64,000 bases of DNA from positions 124,158-188,157 of the forward strand of contig JACTAT010000101.1 in the NCBI GenBank assembly GCA_014526335.1. The letters run 5' to 3'. Below, one piece after another: positions 1-12,170 of this stretch. The number at the start of each line of letters is the position of its first letter. Within the stretch, counting starts at the first letter, position 1. Position numbers and translations under genes: made by a program. The stretch is from Chrysaora quinquecirrha (taxonomy: Eukaryota > Cnidaria > Scyphozoa > Semaeostomeae > Pelagiidae). The notes below the pieces were generated by a model that saw nothing but the letters and a program-made list of their open reading frames with translations, made no database searches and was not told the origin of the DNA.

Positions 1-62
1 TGAAAAATTAAGGAACTCCAGCCTCAACTCAGACAAAAGGTTCCTTATAAAAAAAACGTGTA
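1..62. mobile_element. end of a TA-flanked inverted-repeat element (cut by window edge)
   Basis: The first 60 bases hold AAGGAACTCC and GGTTCCTTATAAAAAAAACGTG followed by TA. The same words, in reverse, occur in the element at 18642-19005, so this is the right end of a related element that begins outside the window. Confidence 0.45.
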
Positions 63-235
63 ACAATTTTAATCATTATAAACATAATTGCAACTTAAGA
101 TTAACATGCTCTGTTCTACTAATTTGAGGTAATTTCAACTTTCTGATGGTAGCCGGAAAGTAGAGTCGAAGATATATGCACTAAAACACATTTGTTAACT
201 TTTGTTTGTTTTCTAATAAGTAATTTCACTTTCAG

Positions 236-591
236 TGCTATTGACTATTGCGTTTGCTGCAACACATCAAAATGCATTTTGTTCAAGTGCTGTACTTGAT
301 ATGGTAAAAGCTGAATGCAAATCACGATATTATTGCAATTCAACCAGCATCAAGTATATGAGTCTCAGCCAGCTAAATGGTTCATATCTGAATGGAACTA
401 TCATTGCAAGAAACAAGACAACCACCATTGCCAACTGTGAAGCTTTATGTATGAGAACCAATGGATGCTTTTCCATCAACATTGATATCAGTTTGAGCAA
501 CGATCTGGATTGTCAATTACTCAGCAGCAATCTTTATGAGCAAAGGTCTCTTTTGATAAGAAATCCAAACTTCATTCATCTTTACATAAAG
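236..591 (+). CDS. PAN/apple-domain exon, paralogue of the exon at 58177-58549
   Basis: An internal exon bounded by an acceptor (tttcactttcag) and a donor (GTAAAC at 592). It encodes about 118 residues with the cysteine and aromatic pattern of a PAN/apple module (AECKSRYYC, then EALCMRTNGCFSIN, then DCQLL). It is about 90% identical in protein to the first coding exon of the PAN-EGF-laminin-G gene on the opposite strand at 58 kb. That copy carries its start codon and signal peptide in the exon; here the corresponding 14 or so bases are missing and the exon opens in phase 1 on CTATTGACTATTGCG, so a start would have to come from an upstream exon. I could not find matching EGF or laminin-G exons downstream on this strand, so it may be a partial duplicate or pseudogene. 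The reading frame itself is intact. Confidence 0.65.
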
Positions 592-711
592 GTAAACATT
601 AACAGCACATGTAAAACATATTGTTTATTAATGACGAAGCTCGCTTTTCGAGAAGTGAAGAATCAGACGCGAGTGGAAGCTAAAACCAATGCAGTAGAGT
701 AGTTACTCTTA

Positions 712-1070
712 GGTGCCTAATTGCCACCCCCCGCTAATTAATTTTTCTGAAAATTTCCAACCCCCCCCGCCCTTATAAGCCCCCCTTATTAAATTTCTAT
801 AAATATTAATGTTGATATTTTTTACAAAACCTACTTTGATGTTTTTGTTATGAAATTTCTCTTGTACATTCAATTTGTTGGTTAGAACCAAGGATTTCCT
901 TAGCCTATAAGTACTATAGGGCCCCTCTAGATGCGTTTCAACAGTTTCCAGACAAAGTTTGTCAAACAGAGTCCGACCCCCCATTTAATCCGACCCTCGC
1001 CAATTAGATCCTGAAGGTAGTTCCACCCCCCCCCCGCCTATTCTGACCCCCCCCCCAGCAATTAGGCACC
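712..1070. mobile_element. TA-flanked inverted-repeat element (copy 1, GGTGCCTAATTG family)
   Basis: Termini GGTGCCTAATTGC and GCAATTAGGCACC are perfect inverted repeats flanked on both sides by TA (710-711, 1071-1072), the duplication expected of Tc1/mariner-pogo transposases. The inside repeats the words CTAATTA, CCAATTAGATCCT and C-runs. No coding capacity. A second copy lies at 21912-22239. Confidence 0.75.
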
Positions 1071-1617
1071 TAATAGTAGGAGAATAAGGAGAACATATTT
1101 CCTGATTTCATAAAGGTTTTGATACCCAGGGTAAGGCTTTGACCGCAAAAAATGAACTTGGTGAAACTTTTTACCCCACACGGTCAAAGCCCTTATAAAA
1201 TCGTAAACTTTGGACGCTCGTAGAATCGATAATACACGCGCTGAGATAGTAAAACTTTGCACCTAGACTAATTTTGGGGTGCTTTATACGTTTTTTCATC
1301 GAAAGATTGATACCTTACGATTTCGTAAAATTTCTTTCTACCGAAATGATCTATTGTTTATTTGATCCATCATTATTGGCTTTTCAAGTTACACGAACAA
1401 ATTCATTGCTTGGAGCCTTGCTCACCGTCACCGTGGGTATATTCCATCTTTCCAACGCGTTTGCTATCTCGCGAGAGTTCGCTTTTCTCAGAGGGAAGAT
1501 GAGAGCTATTAATGGCTAAACTATATTAGTCCGGTAGCCATTAGAGATGACCTTTACATGAAGTAAATATGGGTTTTTCATTTTATTGTCTGTTTATATG
1601 GACAAGTTTATGTTTAT

Positions 1618-1790
1618 ATTGAGATGGTAGGGGCACGTGGTGAGGAGAAATGAAAGTCACGTTGGCAACAGAATGAGAAGAATGAAGGTTGGAAAGAGGA
1701 AAGGAAGAGAGGGAGACCGATGAAGAGGTGGGGAGATTGTGTAAAAATGACTTGGAGACTGTTGGGTTATGCGAAGAGGATTGGTTTATT
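1618..1790 (+). pseudogene. degenerate C-terminal tail of a non-LTR retrotransposon reverse transcriptase
   Basis: In one frame the text reads GHVVRRNESHVGNRMRR and, after a frameshift, LCKNDLETVGLCEEDWF. This is the conserved end of non-LTR polymerases (a GHV.R motif, a basic stretch, then an acidic DLE..G block). Stops and at least one frameshift break it. It runs directly into a TTAG microsatellite, as 3' tails of such elements often do. Confidence 0.55.
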
Positions 1791-2005
1791 TAGTTAGGTA
1801 GTTATTTAGCTAGGTAGTTAGTTAGTCAGTTAGTTAGTTAGTTAGTTAGTTAGTAGGTTAATTAGTTAGTGGGTAATTAGTTAGTTAGTTTGTTAATTAC
1901 TTAGATAGTTAATTAGTTTGTTAGTTAGTTAGATAGCTAGTTGGTTGCTAAGGTAGTTAGTTAGTTAGTTAGTTAGCTAGGTAGTTAGGTAGTTAGTTGT
2001 ACCGA
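1788..2005. repeat. degenerate (TTAG)n microsatellite
   Basis: About 210 bases of GTTAGTTAGTTA with GGTA, GCTA and ATTA variants. It abuts the reverse-transcriptase remnant and is probably its 3' tail. Confidence 0.9.
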
Positions 2006-2466
2006 AACTGTAACGGCGAAGCAGATGAAAAGGTCCAAAAGATAGCCTAGAAAAGGTAATTATAGCTTCGTAAAATAGTATGTGACGTCATAGTGACGTC
2101 ATCAATTCCAAAAGTGCCATATTTTGATTTTCTTCCAATATCTCCTGCCAGTGATGGAATAAAGGCAGAAAATGATGCATGTCGAACATTCTGATAGCAT
2201 AAGAATAGGGGCTGACCCTCACCTTCGAATTAGCTAATATATTCACAAAAATTGCGGGCGCGATTGCTAACAAGTCAAAATGCTCATTCTGCTTCACATT
2301 CGGAGGGCCGATTACAATAAAGAACCAAAGCCAGGCCTTGCATGAAAAACATATACATACTCAAGCATTACTTGCTGAATTACAGTGGTCCTCTGCTAAA
2401 CAACGGCGGCAGCTATATGTTCGCTGACATAAAGACTATTTTGGCCTTGTTGTTGTAAATGTTCTA

Positions 2467-5400
2467 CTAGATTCGTCTCTGTTTCGGTGGCCTGCATCCA
2501 TTGTGTGGAATGGGAGTTACATCTGTAATTGATACAATTTCAGTGCCGCCAGCAATTAAGCCTTTAACTGATGTCTAAAAGTGATAAGAATACATAATAA
2601 GAAAAATGAGTATCTAAAAATGAAAATATATGCAGCAAGGAATTATAACATTACAATATTTCAGCAACTATTTATTCAAGGCTGGCTTTCATACGGAAAA
2701 AAATATTTTTCAGACACTACAAAATCATCTAATGATACTGTAACTAGGTAATGTTTTACAGTGCACCATCGACTCTGACCGGACATTCTTACATAATTGC
2801 TAAGCTTGCCTCCGTATAATTCTGACAATTTCTCCAGAAAAGTACCCATAATTCCACAAGTTTCCTGAAATGGTTGCCATAATTCCGCACTTTTTTCTAA
2901 AAATAATACCGATAATTCCGCACTTTTCAGAAAAAGGTACCCCCAAATAATGGCCCGTCCCCGTACCTCAAACCTATCAAGATACCCTCCCCCCGAGTAT
3001 AAGACGCACCCTGGCTTCAATACATTCGACATTTCAAACGCAAAGGATTATTTTTAAAGGGTTTATTTTGATCCTTGCAGTTTCAATTAAAGTGGTATTA
3101 TGGTTTAACGCGTTGGATAAACTAATGTAAGCAATGTAAACCATCCTTGTATAAGCTGCCCTCGATTAAAAACCGCAAAAAACTCGACGAAAAAAACGCA
3201 AGCTGCAGCTTAAGCCTGCCGCACACAGTGAGAATTTTTCTGAGAAATTAGTGATTCGTGGCAGTGAGGAAAATTTCAATCGTGTTTGATACTTTTTGCA
3301 TTTCATGGCAAATTCCTCACCGTGTGCTGGCCGTGAGAATTTTCCTCACGTCTTTCAATCGCACGGCAATGGCTTCATCAAACTCTGCGAACAGGTCAAA
3401 ATCGCATCGCGAACGTTCGAAAGCGATTTTCAAACACAAGATCGCATGTGAATTGCGAATGAAGTGGAAATGGGCCTTAACTAAGACAATAAAGCGTGCT
3501 TCGAACCTGTCTGCCAGGGCCCATTCCTCGTATTTTCACTCTTACTCGACCGATTCCAAGACTTATTGCTTTCTGAAACGAGATTATAAAATGGCTATTA
3601 GTCAATTTCTAAACATGTCTTTAAGGTTTCAACAGAGCTTCGTGGCACTATAGTTTCAATATCCATTAAATATCTCTGGGAATTAAACTCTCAAATAAGC
3701 CTTAGCCAGGTCTCGCTGGAAAAAATCGTAAAAAGTAGTTTAACCCACGCGAACCTATTCAATGCTGGATAGAGGATTTTGTTGTTTGTTGCATCTCTTA
3801 TGAGGAATAGGTCGAAAGCTTGCTGTGGCAGCTACCTGGTTACCATATATGCCTTCAAGGGATGTATCACTACACAAATCTCGTAAACCTTGACGACAAA
3901 TCTTCATAAATCTCACAAATCTTTTGAATCTTATAAATCCTATTAATCTCTTAAAAATATCTTGGTTAGCTACTGCGCATGTGCACAAGTTCTGATTCAC
4001 AGAGGTAGGACTATGTTAAACAACGATTGAAAGAAAAGTGCCTATATTCTTCAAAGACGTAATCTAAAGTTGCACAAAAGTTTTTGAGACCACGTCCGGT
4101 CATATTTAGATTCATCATACAGCCCCTTTTGCAAAGGCAAGTTTGAAAATATCGAGAAAAATTGAAGAAATCCCCATATAAATCTTTGTAAATCTCAATA
4201 AATCACATAAATCTCAACACAAAAGACAAAGAGATTCATAAATCCCATAAATCTCGTACACAAGTTTTAGAAGTGATACACCCCCCTCATATGTCTTTGC
4301 TATATAATAATATTGCATATGATACATATAATGATGTTTGTAAGTAGAGATGCGACCTTTTATATGCAAAAGGAAATTGTCCCTGCCAGAGATGAATGAT
4401 ACCAAGAATGTTACCTTGGAAGCTGCTTCCCCTGCTGTCTGTGCTGCATGATTCGTACCTCTTTTTGCACCTTTAAAGCCAACTGCTCCCTGAGAGGCAA
4501 AATTTTAAATCGAAAAGAACAAATACCAAGACGAGCCAAGAGAAGCAGAACTAATAGGAAATAGTTGATCGCGATCCCGGAAGTGCTCACGTTGAACTGT
4601 GACTGACAAATCAGTTGTCAACGAATTGCAGAAGTAGAACAAGCCCAACTTTCTGGAACTGTGCGTTGACTGGTTGCCGTCAAAAAGGAACGAGTTACTA
4701 ACTAAGCGCTGTTTATATGCAGGAAATCATCCCGCCTTCGAGCACTGTAGCTGAGAGGTGAGATCTCACCTTCCAATACAAACCATTGTATTTTTCATTT
4801 GCTTTATATGGAAGACGTTTCATCCCGGTCAAGCGGATCTCTCTCGTTTAGAGGTGGGATCTCACCTAGGTGGGATGAAATTCTGTCAAATAAACGCTGG
4901 AAGGTTGGATGAAAGCTGGACGGTGGGATGAAACAGCTCATTTTGCGCAAGAGCCAGACATAATCCTATTTGATGAGAGAATTAAATAAAAGCTGAAATA
5001 GGAGACAAAAAGCTGGGTTGGAATTCTGGATGTAAACTCTTAAAAATTTCATCTCATTCCTCAGCTCGCGGACTGGAAGGCACTGGAAGGTGGAATGATT
5101 TTGTCCAAATAAACAGACCCTAATTGCCAGAGCGCTAATGCCGACAGGTCAGTTGCAATAAATTAGTTCTTGCCTATTAGTAGTTAGCAGCTATTGACGT
5201 TCTTGCCTATAAGCTTATTAAGGATGCCAAACGAATAGACCATTTCAACTAAGGACCTCGTTTTCGAAAAAATTGAAAACTAGGTCATAGAGAAACTTCG
5301 ACTTCACATTCGAATTCAGCACCCTCTTTTTAGTGTCGAGGCAAATTTTTACGCTTTTAGTTCTTACGATCTTGATTCTATAGCGATTAAAAGTTTGAAC

Positions 5401-8400
5401 ATTTATAAAAAAGGGATTTGTCTGTGTAAAATGATTGAGGGTGTAAAATTTCTCCCCCAGCGATTTTTCACGGTCAAATCCTTTAAAGAATTTGCCTCAA
5501 CAAGAAGGTTCTGAATTCGATTCTGAAGTCGAAATTTCTCAATGACCTAATTTAAATTTTTTTTGAAAACGAGGCCCTTAGTTTAAATGAATCTTCAATC
5601 AATAGTTTACTAAGACAACAAGTACAAATTCTTCCTTCTATAGAGCGCACGTAGAGATGATTGATACTAAAATTGTCAAACCTCTTCATTGTCTATAAGA
5701 CGGAAGAATTTATGTCCCACATTATATATCGCAACTCATATTTCAAAAAATGCAGGGAAAATGCTATAAAAATACTATAGAACCCCAAAACGGAAGTGAC
5801 TTTTTGACTGAAAGAGCATGGTCTTTGAATTTTAATTTAAGCTTGTGCTCGAACTGAGCAAAGCTGGAAAATGAAAACTATCGCTATTAAACCAGAATCT
5901 TATAGTCTTCATCAATGATAGTTTTATTTGTCATTCATTCTTTCACTCATTCATTCATGTACACGAGTCAGCAGGATTACACCACGACGCCACAGCACCT
6001 TCATTGGATGCATGCGATGGCATTTTTGGTTCCTTGCAGCTTTCATGAGTGATAATCTCGACAATATTCGTATTCATTGTCTTGACAGGCTCTTTGATTC
6101 TTTCCATTAACACAAAGAGCAGTGTCATATAAATTTATTTTGACGCAATAGGTCTAGCGTATTATTTTCAGCTGTTGCGTGACTTTGATACTGATTTCAG
6201 GTGTTGATTAATGCTTCCCATCTATCTTAAAGTTATTTTATACCGGTGATTTACCACATACAAGTAATTTTGCTAATAAAAAGGCCTGCGTAATTTGTAC
6301 TGCTTGTTTCGACCAGGCAGGGCAGTTCTCTCACTCTCCCTTGATTTCATGTAATAGTGGAGCTTAGGAGAAGGATAATGAGAAACAGACTTTGGGCAAG
6401 TATAGGCAGTTACAGGCACAGCACTGTCAAATAATTCGAATGAGGTGATGATCATCAATTTTTAAATAATTTTATTTTAACATAAGAAAAATAGTTATGT
6501 AAGTCAAAAATACTCACTGCTGAGGTCCAATCCACTGTTCTTCCTTGAAAAAAAGAGTAATTTTTTCAAGCATTATAAATTCCATTAATGATTTGTTAGG
6601 CTTTAAAAGCAATTAGGAAAAATTGCCAGAATTGATACCTATGTTTTAAGCACAAAAAAACCGGGTGGGCTTAAATAAAGTAACCCCCAAACTAAATAAC
6701 TAATATAAAATCTTTCCTGGCACAAAGTCGGAACAAACTTGGACCAGGTACACTTCAATCTAATAAATGTATCTTGCAGAAGAAATCAAAACCCTAGCTG
6801 CTTTTCTGTCAGAAATATCCACGTAACTCATAAAAGTTAAACCCACCTGACTTCAATCATTGGGAATGTCTTTTCACTTTGAGGCGTGCGACCGCACGCG
6901 AGCACCTCCACACACGCCACGCCAACATCAACAAAGATGTGCGAAAAGTCACACACGCATTTCCAGATTTTGTGAGCGAAATTTCTTTCATATTTAAAAG
7001 CATGGGCTATTGGGTTTAATCATAGTCAATAGAAGTGAGGACACTTCTATTGACTATGGTTTAATATATATAAATGGCATTTTCCTAAATTCTTGAATGG
7101 TGTGTGTCTTTCTGAAATCGCCCTCGGAATGAATTGTCCCTGGAAATCATTTGTACATTTAAAAGGCTAACGGTATTCGGCGAAATAACGAAATGACAAA
7201 ATAGCAAAACAACGAAATAGCAAAACACATGTCGCAAAACTCAGAAAACCAAAGATAAATGCATATATTTCTTGAACAGATAGGCATTTCCACTTGGAAT
7301 TTAGCGTTAATTTAGAATTTACTTTGCATAATTTTAAACCAAAAAAACGAAACCAGTGACCAGTGGCCAGAACATAGCCCTGATTAAAATCTGTTGGAAA
7401 GCCTAGTTTGGTGATCATTAATTATGAAAGTTGTTCCTCCATTTAACATGTCCAACCTTTGTGTCACGAGAGTAACTGGATGTGGAGTCCTTTCTCAAGT
7501 GATATGAGAAAAAATAAGTGTTGCGTTTCTAAAGAGAATTGAAACACCCATAGCAACAAACGAGGACTGTGTCAATTGGCTCCCGGTTGTCGAAGATCTG
7601 CTGCTTAGACTTTTCATCGGGCTCAAATACGGACACTAAGATTTCGCTCAAAGATAAAGAAAAAGGCTCTATATTGCAATTTTTCACGAAATAAAACCAT
7701 ATTTTACCGTTAGTGTCTGCGATTTAGACTAGAGCTCGATGAAAAGTCTAAACCGCAGACCTTCAAAAACTGTGGACTTTATCAAAACAGAAGATATTTT
7801 GGAGAATTTTCACCCAAAAACGGCTGCCCTCATTACTTTCATGCCCTTGATATCATTTTATCGTGCGTGGACATTGTTTTTGCCAACGACCTTCTGTATG
7901 TCAGATTTAGGCCTGCTGGACCGCTTTCTGTTCTTTTGCTGATGAAAAGTGTTCATATTAATCATTCAGTTTGGGGGGTTACTTTTTGGCTCATCTGATA
8001 GTTTATATTGTCAACAAATTTTTTCAGCAAAAATAAAACAAATTTATTAACACTAAAAACTGAATCAATTGCTTACCATTATGGTCTGTGATTGTGAACA
8101 TTGTATTGTTATAAGTTGCATTGACAAATATAATAGGCAGCTCATGGTAAAGGACTTCTGTACCAAGTTTTAGGTCTGGCTTTGGACCCTCATTTTTATT
8201 ACTGATAGCTTTTTGTCTTCTGTCAAAAAAAGAGAAATTCAAATTACAACCAGGCCAGGCTTGAAAGTTTGCAAAATATGTGCAGGAGATGTGTGCTTTG
8301 CTATTATTTTAAAAACAATAACTTTGTCTTGTTCCTGTGTTATACTTGAAATTGTGTGCTGAAAATCTCCTGCCTGCACGCACAACACAAAAAGCAGTCT

Positions 8401-10285
8401 AGTAACCAGGTTTAAATGACCGTGCAGCTAGAATAAACAATATAAGAATAGAGCATATGACCTTTCTATTTTTCTCTTCGTCGTATCGAAAGCCCACAGC
8501 AACTTTAGGCCATTACAACTTTCTGGTGCAAAAATCAAACTTTCTTGTCTGACTCTTTAAGCCTAGTTCACATCAGTGAGATAAGTATAATCTCACTCAG
8601 TGAGCTGAAACTCCCCAGTGAGAATATTTGAAACCGAAAATCCATTGATAAACTCGCTTGCATTCACATCAGTGAGAATAAGAATATTCTCACTTCTTTT
8701 TAACGGAAATCCGAATCAGAAAGCATTCTTTCAAGCTATTTCTGCTGTTATTCTTGCTTCAGATGCTTGTGGGTGTAATTTTATTGCCTAGAAGCACAGG
8801 GTACTAATAAGTTCTACATTTAAGGATCAAAATTTGCCAATTTTGCTATTTTCAGTTCTTCTGACAATCCCTTTGCTGAAATGCTCTGTCTTAGTTCTCC
8901 ATGACTATGTTCCGTCCGTACTTTCTGATGCTTCTCCACCATAGTGCCCAATTTTCATGAAAAGTAGCAATTTAGTATGTTCTTGAACAAAAATTGTCGC
9001 TCCAGACGTGAAAATTGGTGATGGCGCCAGTGGATTAGTGATTTTCCATTGTTCAGTGAGATTATCAGTGAGATTATATCAAAACGTTTTGGTATTACAA
9101 TTTAAAATCATATATACAACATATTAAAAGTTTGAAAATAGCAAAAGCTTTTTGGTTAAGAAACCATCCTCAGTGCTAGGTTTTGGTATTAATCTCATTG
9201 ATTTTCTCACTGAAATTATGCAAGTGAGACAAAATTTTGGCATTCAGGCCAGTGAGATAATGCATAATCTCACTGAAAAGGCAATGAGAATATTCATATC
9301 CACTGGACCAGGTGTGAACCAGGCTTTTAAGGTAACATGAATAGCTGATGTAACTTACCTAGTTTTGCTTGCCAAGAATCTCTTCCACACAACCCATGAT
9401 AATTTTGTATATTGGTGAAGGGGTTTGGTAAAATTATTTGAACATATTTTATTTATTGGTGCAATATTCTTTGTAGCTATACCTACAATAAATAATAATG
9501 ATTGAAAAATTGAAAAAGCCGTTTTTGATTTTGGTTGTTTAGTTGAAGGATACTATAGGCACACTTTTTTTTAATAAGCAACTGTTCAATAAGCAACCAG
9601 GGCTGAGATTGTGCAAAAATTTCTGGTGAAATAGCTTTCTTTATGCTGTACATCCTTGCAAACTTGTCAGTTACGTTGAGAAGCCAGAAAAGAGCCAAAA
9701 TTAGAGGTTTTAGGGGGTACCAGGCATTCTGTGGCGGCTGAAACCCTAGATATGTTAAGCAACTCTTGAGGGCTGGACGAAAGTCAAGTTGCTTATTGAA
9801 AAAAAAGTGCACTTAGAATTTGACACATTGTCAGGCTTAAACATGTAAATTTAACCTTGGTGAATCAGCTGCTTAGTGTAGTGTGTAAAATGCAGGTCAG
9901 ATTTTGAAGGTCGAACACGGCAGGTCAATGGTAAGTTTATTAATTATTTGATTATTTCAAAAATTATCCAATGAATATGAAAGACTCTAGAGGGAGAATG
10001 TCTAGAAGTTGAAAATTTATAAGACTAAGACCCTAGGCCTACATACAGGGTGATGAATAGGGTAGGTAGACTATCTATCTAAATCAAAGAATGAAATTGA
10101 AAATAAAATTGAAATTGTCTTTCATAAAAAAGACGGTTACATGCACTGACGGGCACGTATCCATAAATCAAGCACTTACCTCGGCTATGTAAATTTTTAG
10201 CGCAACAGCACTGGTGGTTGAAAGTCAAGCGTAAGCCGAATCCACGCGTGAGAAAGTTTCGAAACATCAACTTTGTTGCCGCCAT
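2467..10285 (-). CDS. mrps11: mitochondrial small-subunit ribosomal protein S11 (uS11m), seven exons
   Basis: Encodes the mitoribosomal head/platform protein uS11, which binds small-subunit rRNA. Coding exons on the minus strand: 10180-10285, 9359-9482, 8077-8219, 6518-6543, 4415-4489, 3507-3572, 2467-2574. All introns are GT-AG and the phases join without a break (1, 2, 1, 0, 0, 0), giving 648 nt, 215 residues. Residues 1-35 start [20 protein letters not shown], a basic and hydrophobic leader fit for mitochondrial import. The family core follows: [13 protein letters not shown], then [14 protein letters not shown] with [10 protein letters not shown], then [12 protein letters not shown], and the C-terminal [16 protein letters not shown] before the stop. 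Exon 4 is only 26 nt. Introns carry several inverted-repeat elements (4706-5120, 5245-5590, 8560-9325, 9558-9813). The ATG is 29 bases from a transposon boundary. No canonical AATAAA was found close to the stop. Confidence 0.95.
4706..5120. mobile_element. PIF/Harbinger-like MITE in an mrps11 intron
   Basis: Imperfect termini GCGCTGTTTATATG and (reversed) GGGTCTGTTTATTTG, flanked by TAA on each side (4703-4705, 5121-5123). A three-base TWA duplication and a GGGCCTGTT-like end are typical of PIF/Harbinger. The motif GGTGGGAT recurs inside. Confidence 0.7.
5245..5590. mobile_element. palindromic MITE, long inverted arms (copy 1)
   Basis: Starts TTCAACTAAGGACCTCG and ends CGAGGCCCTTAGTTTAAA. 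Arms of roughly 90-100 bases can be aligned with mismatches, including the GACTTCA..ATTCGAATTCAG stretch on both sides. A second copy is at 35140-35545. It lies in an mrps11 intron. Confidence 0.65.
5960..6006 (-). repeat. SINE B, 5' (tRNA-like) head only
   Basis: Minus strand reads GAAGGTGCTGTGGCGTCG then GTGGTGTAATCC, matching the first 45 bases of the SINEs at 14082-14262 and 38830-39025. It is followed by a TGAA-rich tail, so the tRNA B box is absent. Confidence 0.6.
7015..7065. repeat. short perfect hairpin
   Basis: CATAGTCAATAGAAGTG is followed after four bases by its exact reverse complement. It is inside an mrps11 intron. Part of the same word (AGTCAATAGAA) recurs near 34640. Confidence 0.7.
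8560..9325. mobile_element. inverted-repeat DNA element with CAGTGAGATTAT keyword
   Basis: Termini AGCCTAGTTCACA and TGTGAACCAGGCT are inverted repeats, flanked by TTTA (8556-8559, 9326-9329). The motif CAGTGAGATTAT or its reverse occurs many times inside. Superfamily is uncertain because the flank could also be read as TTAA. It occupies most of mrps11 intron 2. Confidence 0.65.
9558..9813. mobile_element. TA-flanked inverted-repeat element, GTTGCTTATT keyword
   Basis: Left end GGCACACTTTTTTTTAATAAG and right end, reversed, AGTGCACTTTTTTTTCAATAA; TA on both sides (9556-9557, 9814-9815). AAGCAAC or GTTGCTTA is repeated internally. Non-coding, inside mrps11 intron 1. Confidence 0.7.
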
Positions 10286-10313
10286 TATTAGGCCCACAGG
10301 AATGGATCTCTCT

Positions 10314-12170
10314 TAGACTTATTACAAGAGTCGTAGTTATCGCTATTGAGTCAATGCTGGACGCTCAAACTACGACTCATAACTTTTCAGCAGAAAAAGT
10401 GGTCAAAACCGTTGAGCCTCGTTTCCAAAAATGTCAAATGGCGCGAAAGAGCGAACGCAATGGCGCGATTTCAATGGAAAGCTGCGAGTGCTCCGAGCCT
10501 GCAAGAAGTTGCCTAGAAATTCACATTTTTAGGAAGATAAATGCGAAAATAAGATATAACTACAAAGAAGGAAGTTTACTTTGCTTACAAAAGTAATTGC
10601 ATGTATATAAAAAATGTCTGCCCAAAAATATTTTTCAACTGAGGTCACGCGGCCCTGGGCACACGAAATCTGGGCTTCAGTGCCCAACGGCTGGAAAATC
10701 TTATAATTTCATTGACTCGAAATTTAAGTTAAAGACTCCATTATTCAAAATTTGATGAATTATAATTCAAGAAAACTACGAGGTTGAGATTTAGCATATT
10801 TAAGAAGAAAATTTAAACAGTACAGCGATCAAATGCAAAAATGTTTTATACAATTTTTCAATCACTATCTAATTTTCTCTCAAGATGAAGCCGAGGATGA
10901 AGCATTAAAACATTTATTTTATGGAAAAACTTTGGCTGAAGTTTTGACTTCCAAAGGAGAAAACAGATAAAAGTACCGATTTTCAGGCGAATGAATCTTT
11001 TCAGGAACAAAATGATCAAGTTAAAAAGAACTAAGGAATTATCTGAAAATTATCTGGACATGTTTTGCTTTCTAATTTATTGACGACACGAAAATGCTCG
11101 GCAACTGAGTGAAACATTAGAATTTAACTTTTCCGTTGTACTACTTTTGTTAAAGGTTTTCTGCTGAAACTAGCAAATTTAGTGTTCCATTAAATGTCCT
11201 ATCAGTACCCAAATATTTTCATACAAAAAACAATTTTGAATTCACCAACCTGAAATCTCATCTCGGGAACATTAAAAATCTGTTTCCTCGGTTCTGTTTA
11301 AAGCATAACTTTCATTGACAACAACATACACATTATTTGAAATAATGTGTACACTTAAAGCCATTTGTCGTTCTCCCTATCTGCAATATTTGAACTTTCT
11401 TCCGAAATAATAAAACCCTAATAAAACTGCTTCAAGTTTGTTTTTGTGAAAGCTGTGTAGACTTATTACCTGAGTCCCAGTTATCGCTCACCAGACCGAG
11501 ACTACACCAAACCGAGATCGCTCAAACTGGGACTCATAATATTACGGACATTTTCTGGGACTGGCGGGAACAAAAAATTGTTCCCCGTTGAAACGAGGCT
11601 GGTTCGTTGCATCCTCACAACAAAATATACGAGCCCTATTCGGCAGCCGATATAGTACTAAATCTCGCAAAAAGTTTGGAACAAATATCGAAAAAGCTGG
11701 ATTGGTAAGAGCTTTCTGCAAAGCAAATAGTAAGTTGAGTTTTAACACGAAGAAATATTGTTTTTCACGGCGTTTTAGACCTGGTAAATTTAGGCCATTA
11801 CAACCACTTACCGTTGACATCATTGTCACCATGGTAATTTCAGAACGAGGCAGAAAAAGCAAGTCCAGAAAGATAACCGTTCGATTATGAGTCGTAGTTT
11901 GAGCGTCTAGGCCATTCATTTCAATAGCGATAACTACGACTCAGGTAATAAGTCTAAAAGCTGTGGCCGAAAGTCGCTCGAATATTTGACATGAAATCGA
12001 GGAAAAGGTGGGAGAAGATGATTAGCCAATCAGCGATGGCTCCAGAAAGTTGGAGTCGCTGTCCACTTTTTCAGCTCAAAGATTATGAGTCCCACTCTGA
12101 GCAAACAGCTATATGGTTGTTGTTGTTGTTCCTGCTGTTTGCGATGAGTGGGACTCAGGTAATCAGTCTA
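10314..12170. mobile_element. Mutator-like hairpin-ended element, outer copy, 9-bp target duplication
   Basis: Ends TAGACTTATTAC and (reversed) TAGACTGATTACC are flanked by identical 9-base words GATCTCTCT at 10305-10313 and 12171-12179. Each end also folds on itself: arms at 10328-10338 with 10368-10378, and 12087-12096 with 12147-12156. A 9-bp duplication is typical of Mutator-like elements. About 1.35 kb remains after removing the nested copy and it has no convincing transposase. It was inserted just upstream of the mrps11 start codon. Confidence 0.8.
11458..11956. mobile_element. Mutator-like hairpin-ended element nested in the outer copy
   Basis: Ends TAGACTTATTACCTGAGTC on both sides in inverted orientation, flanked by AAAGCTGTG at 11449-11457 and 11957-11965. 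Subterminal stems pair at 11472-11482 with 11525-11535 and at 11889-11899 with 11932-11942. The 499-bp body is non-coding. It is the same family as the element it sits in. Confidence 0.85.

Noticed and set aside
2088..2297. Minus-strand frame as a further mrps11 exon
   Set aside because: mrps11 already ends with its normal C-terminus and stop at 2467.
3213..3480. Inverted-repeat element with GTGAGAATTTT words
   Set aside because: The two ends (TTAAGCCTGCC and GGGCCTTAA) do not pair well enough to define one element.
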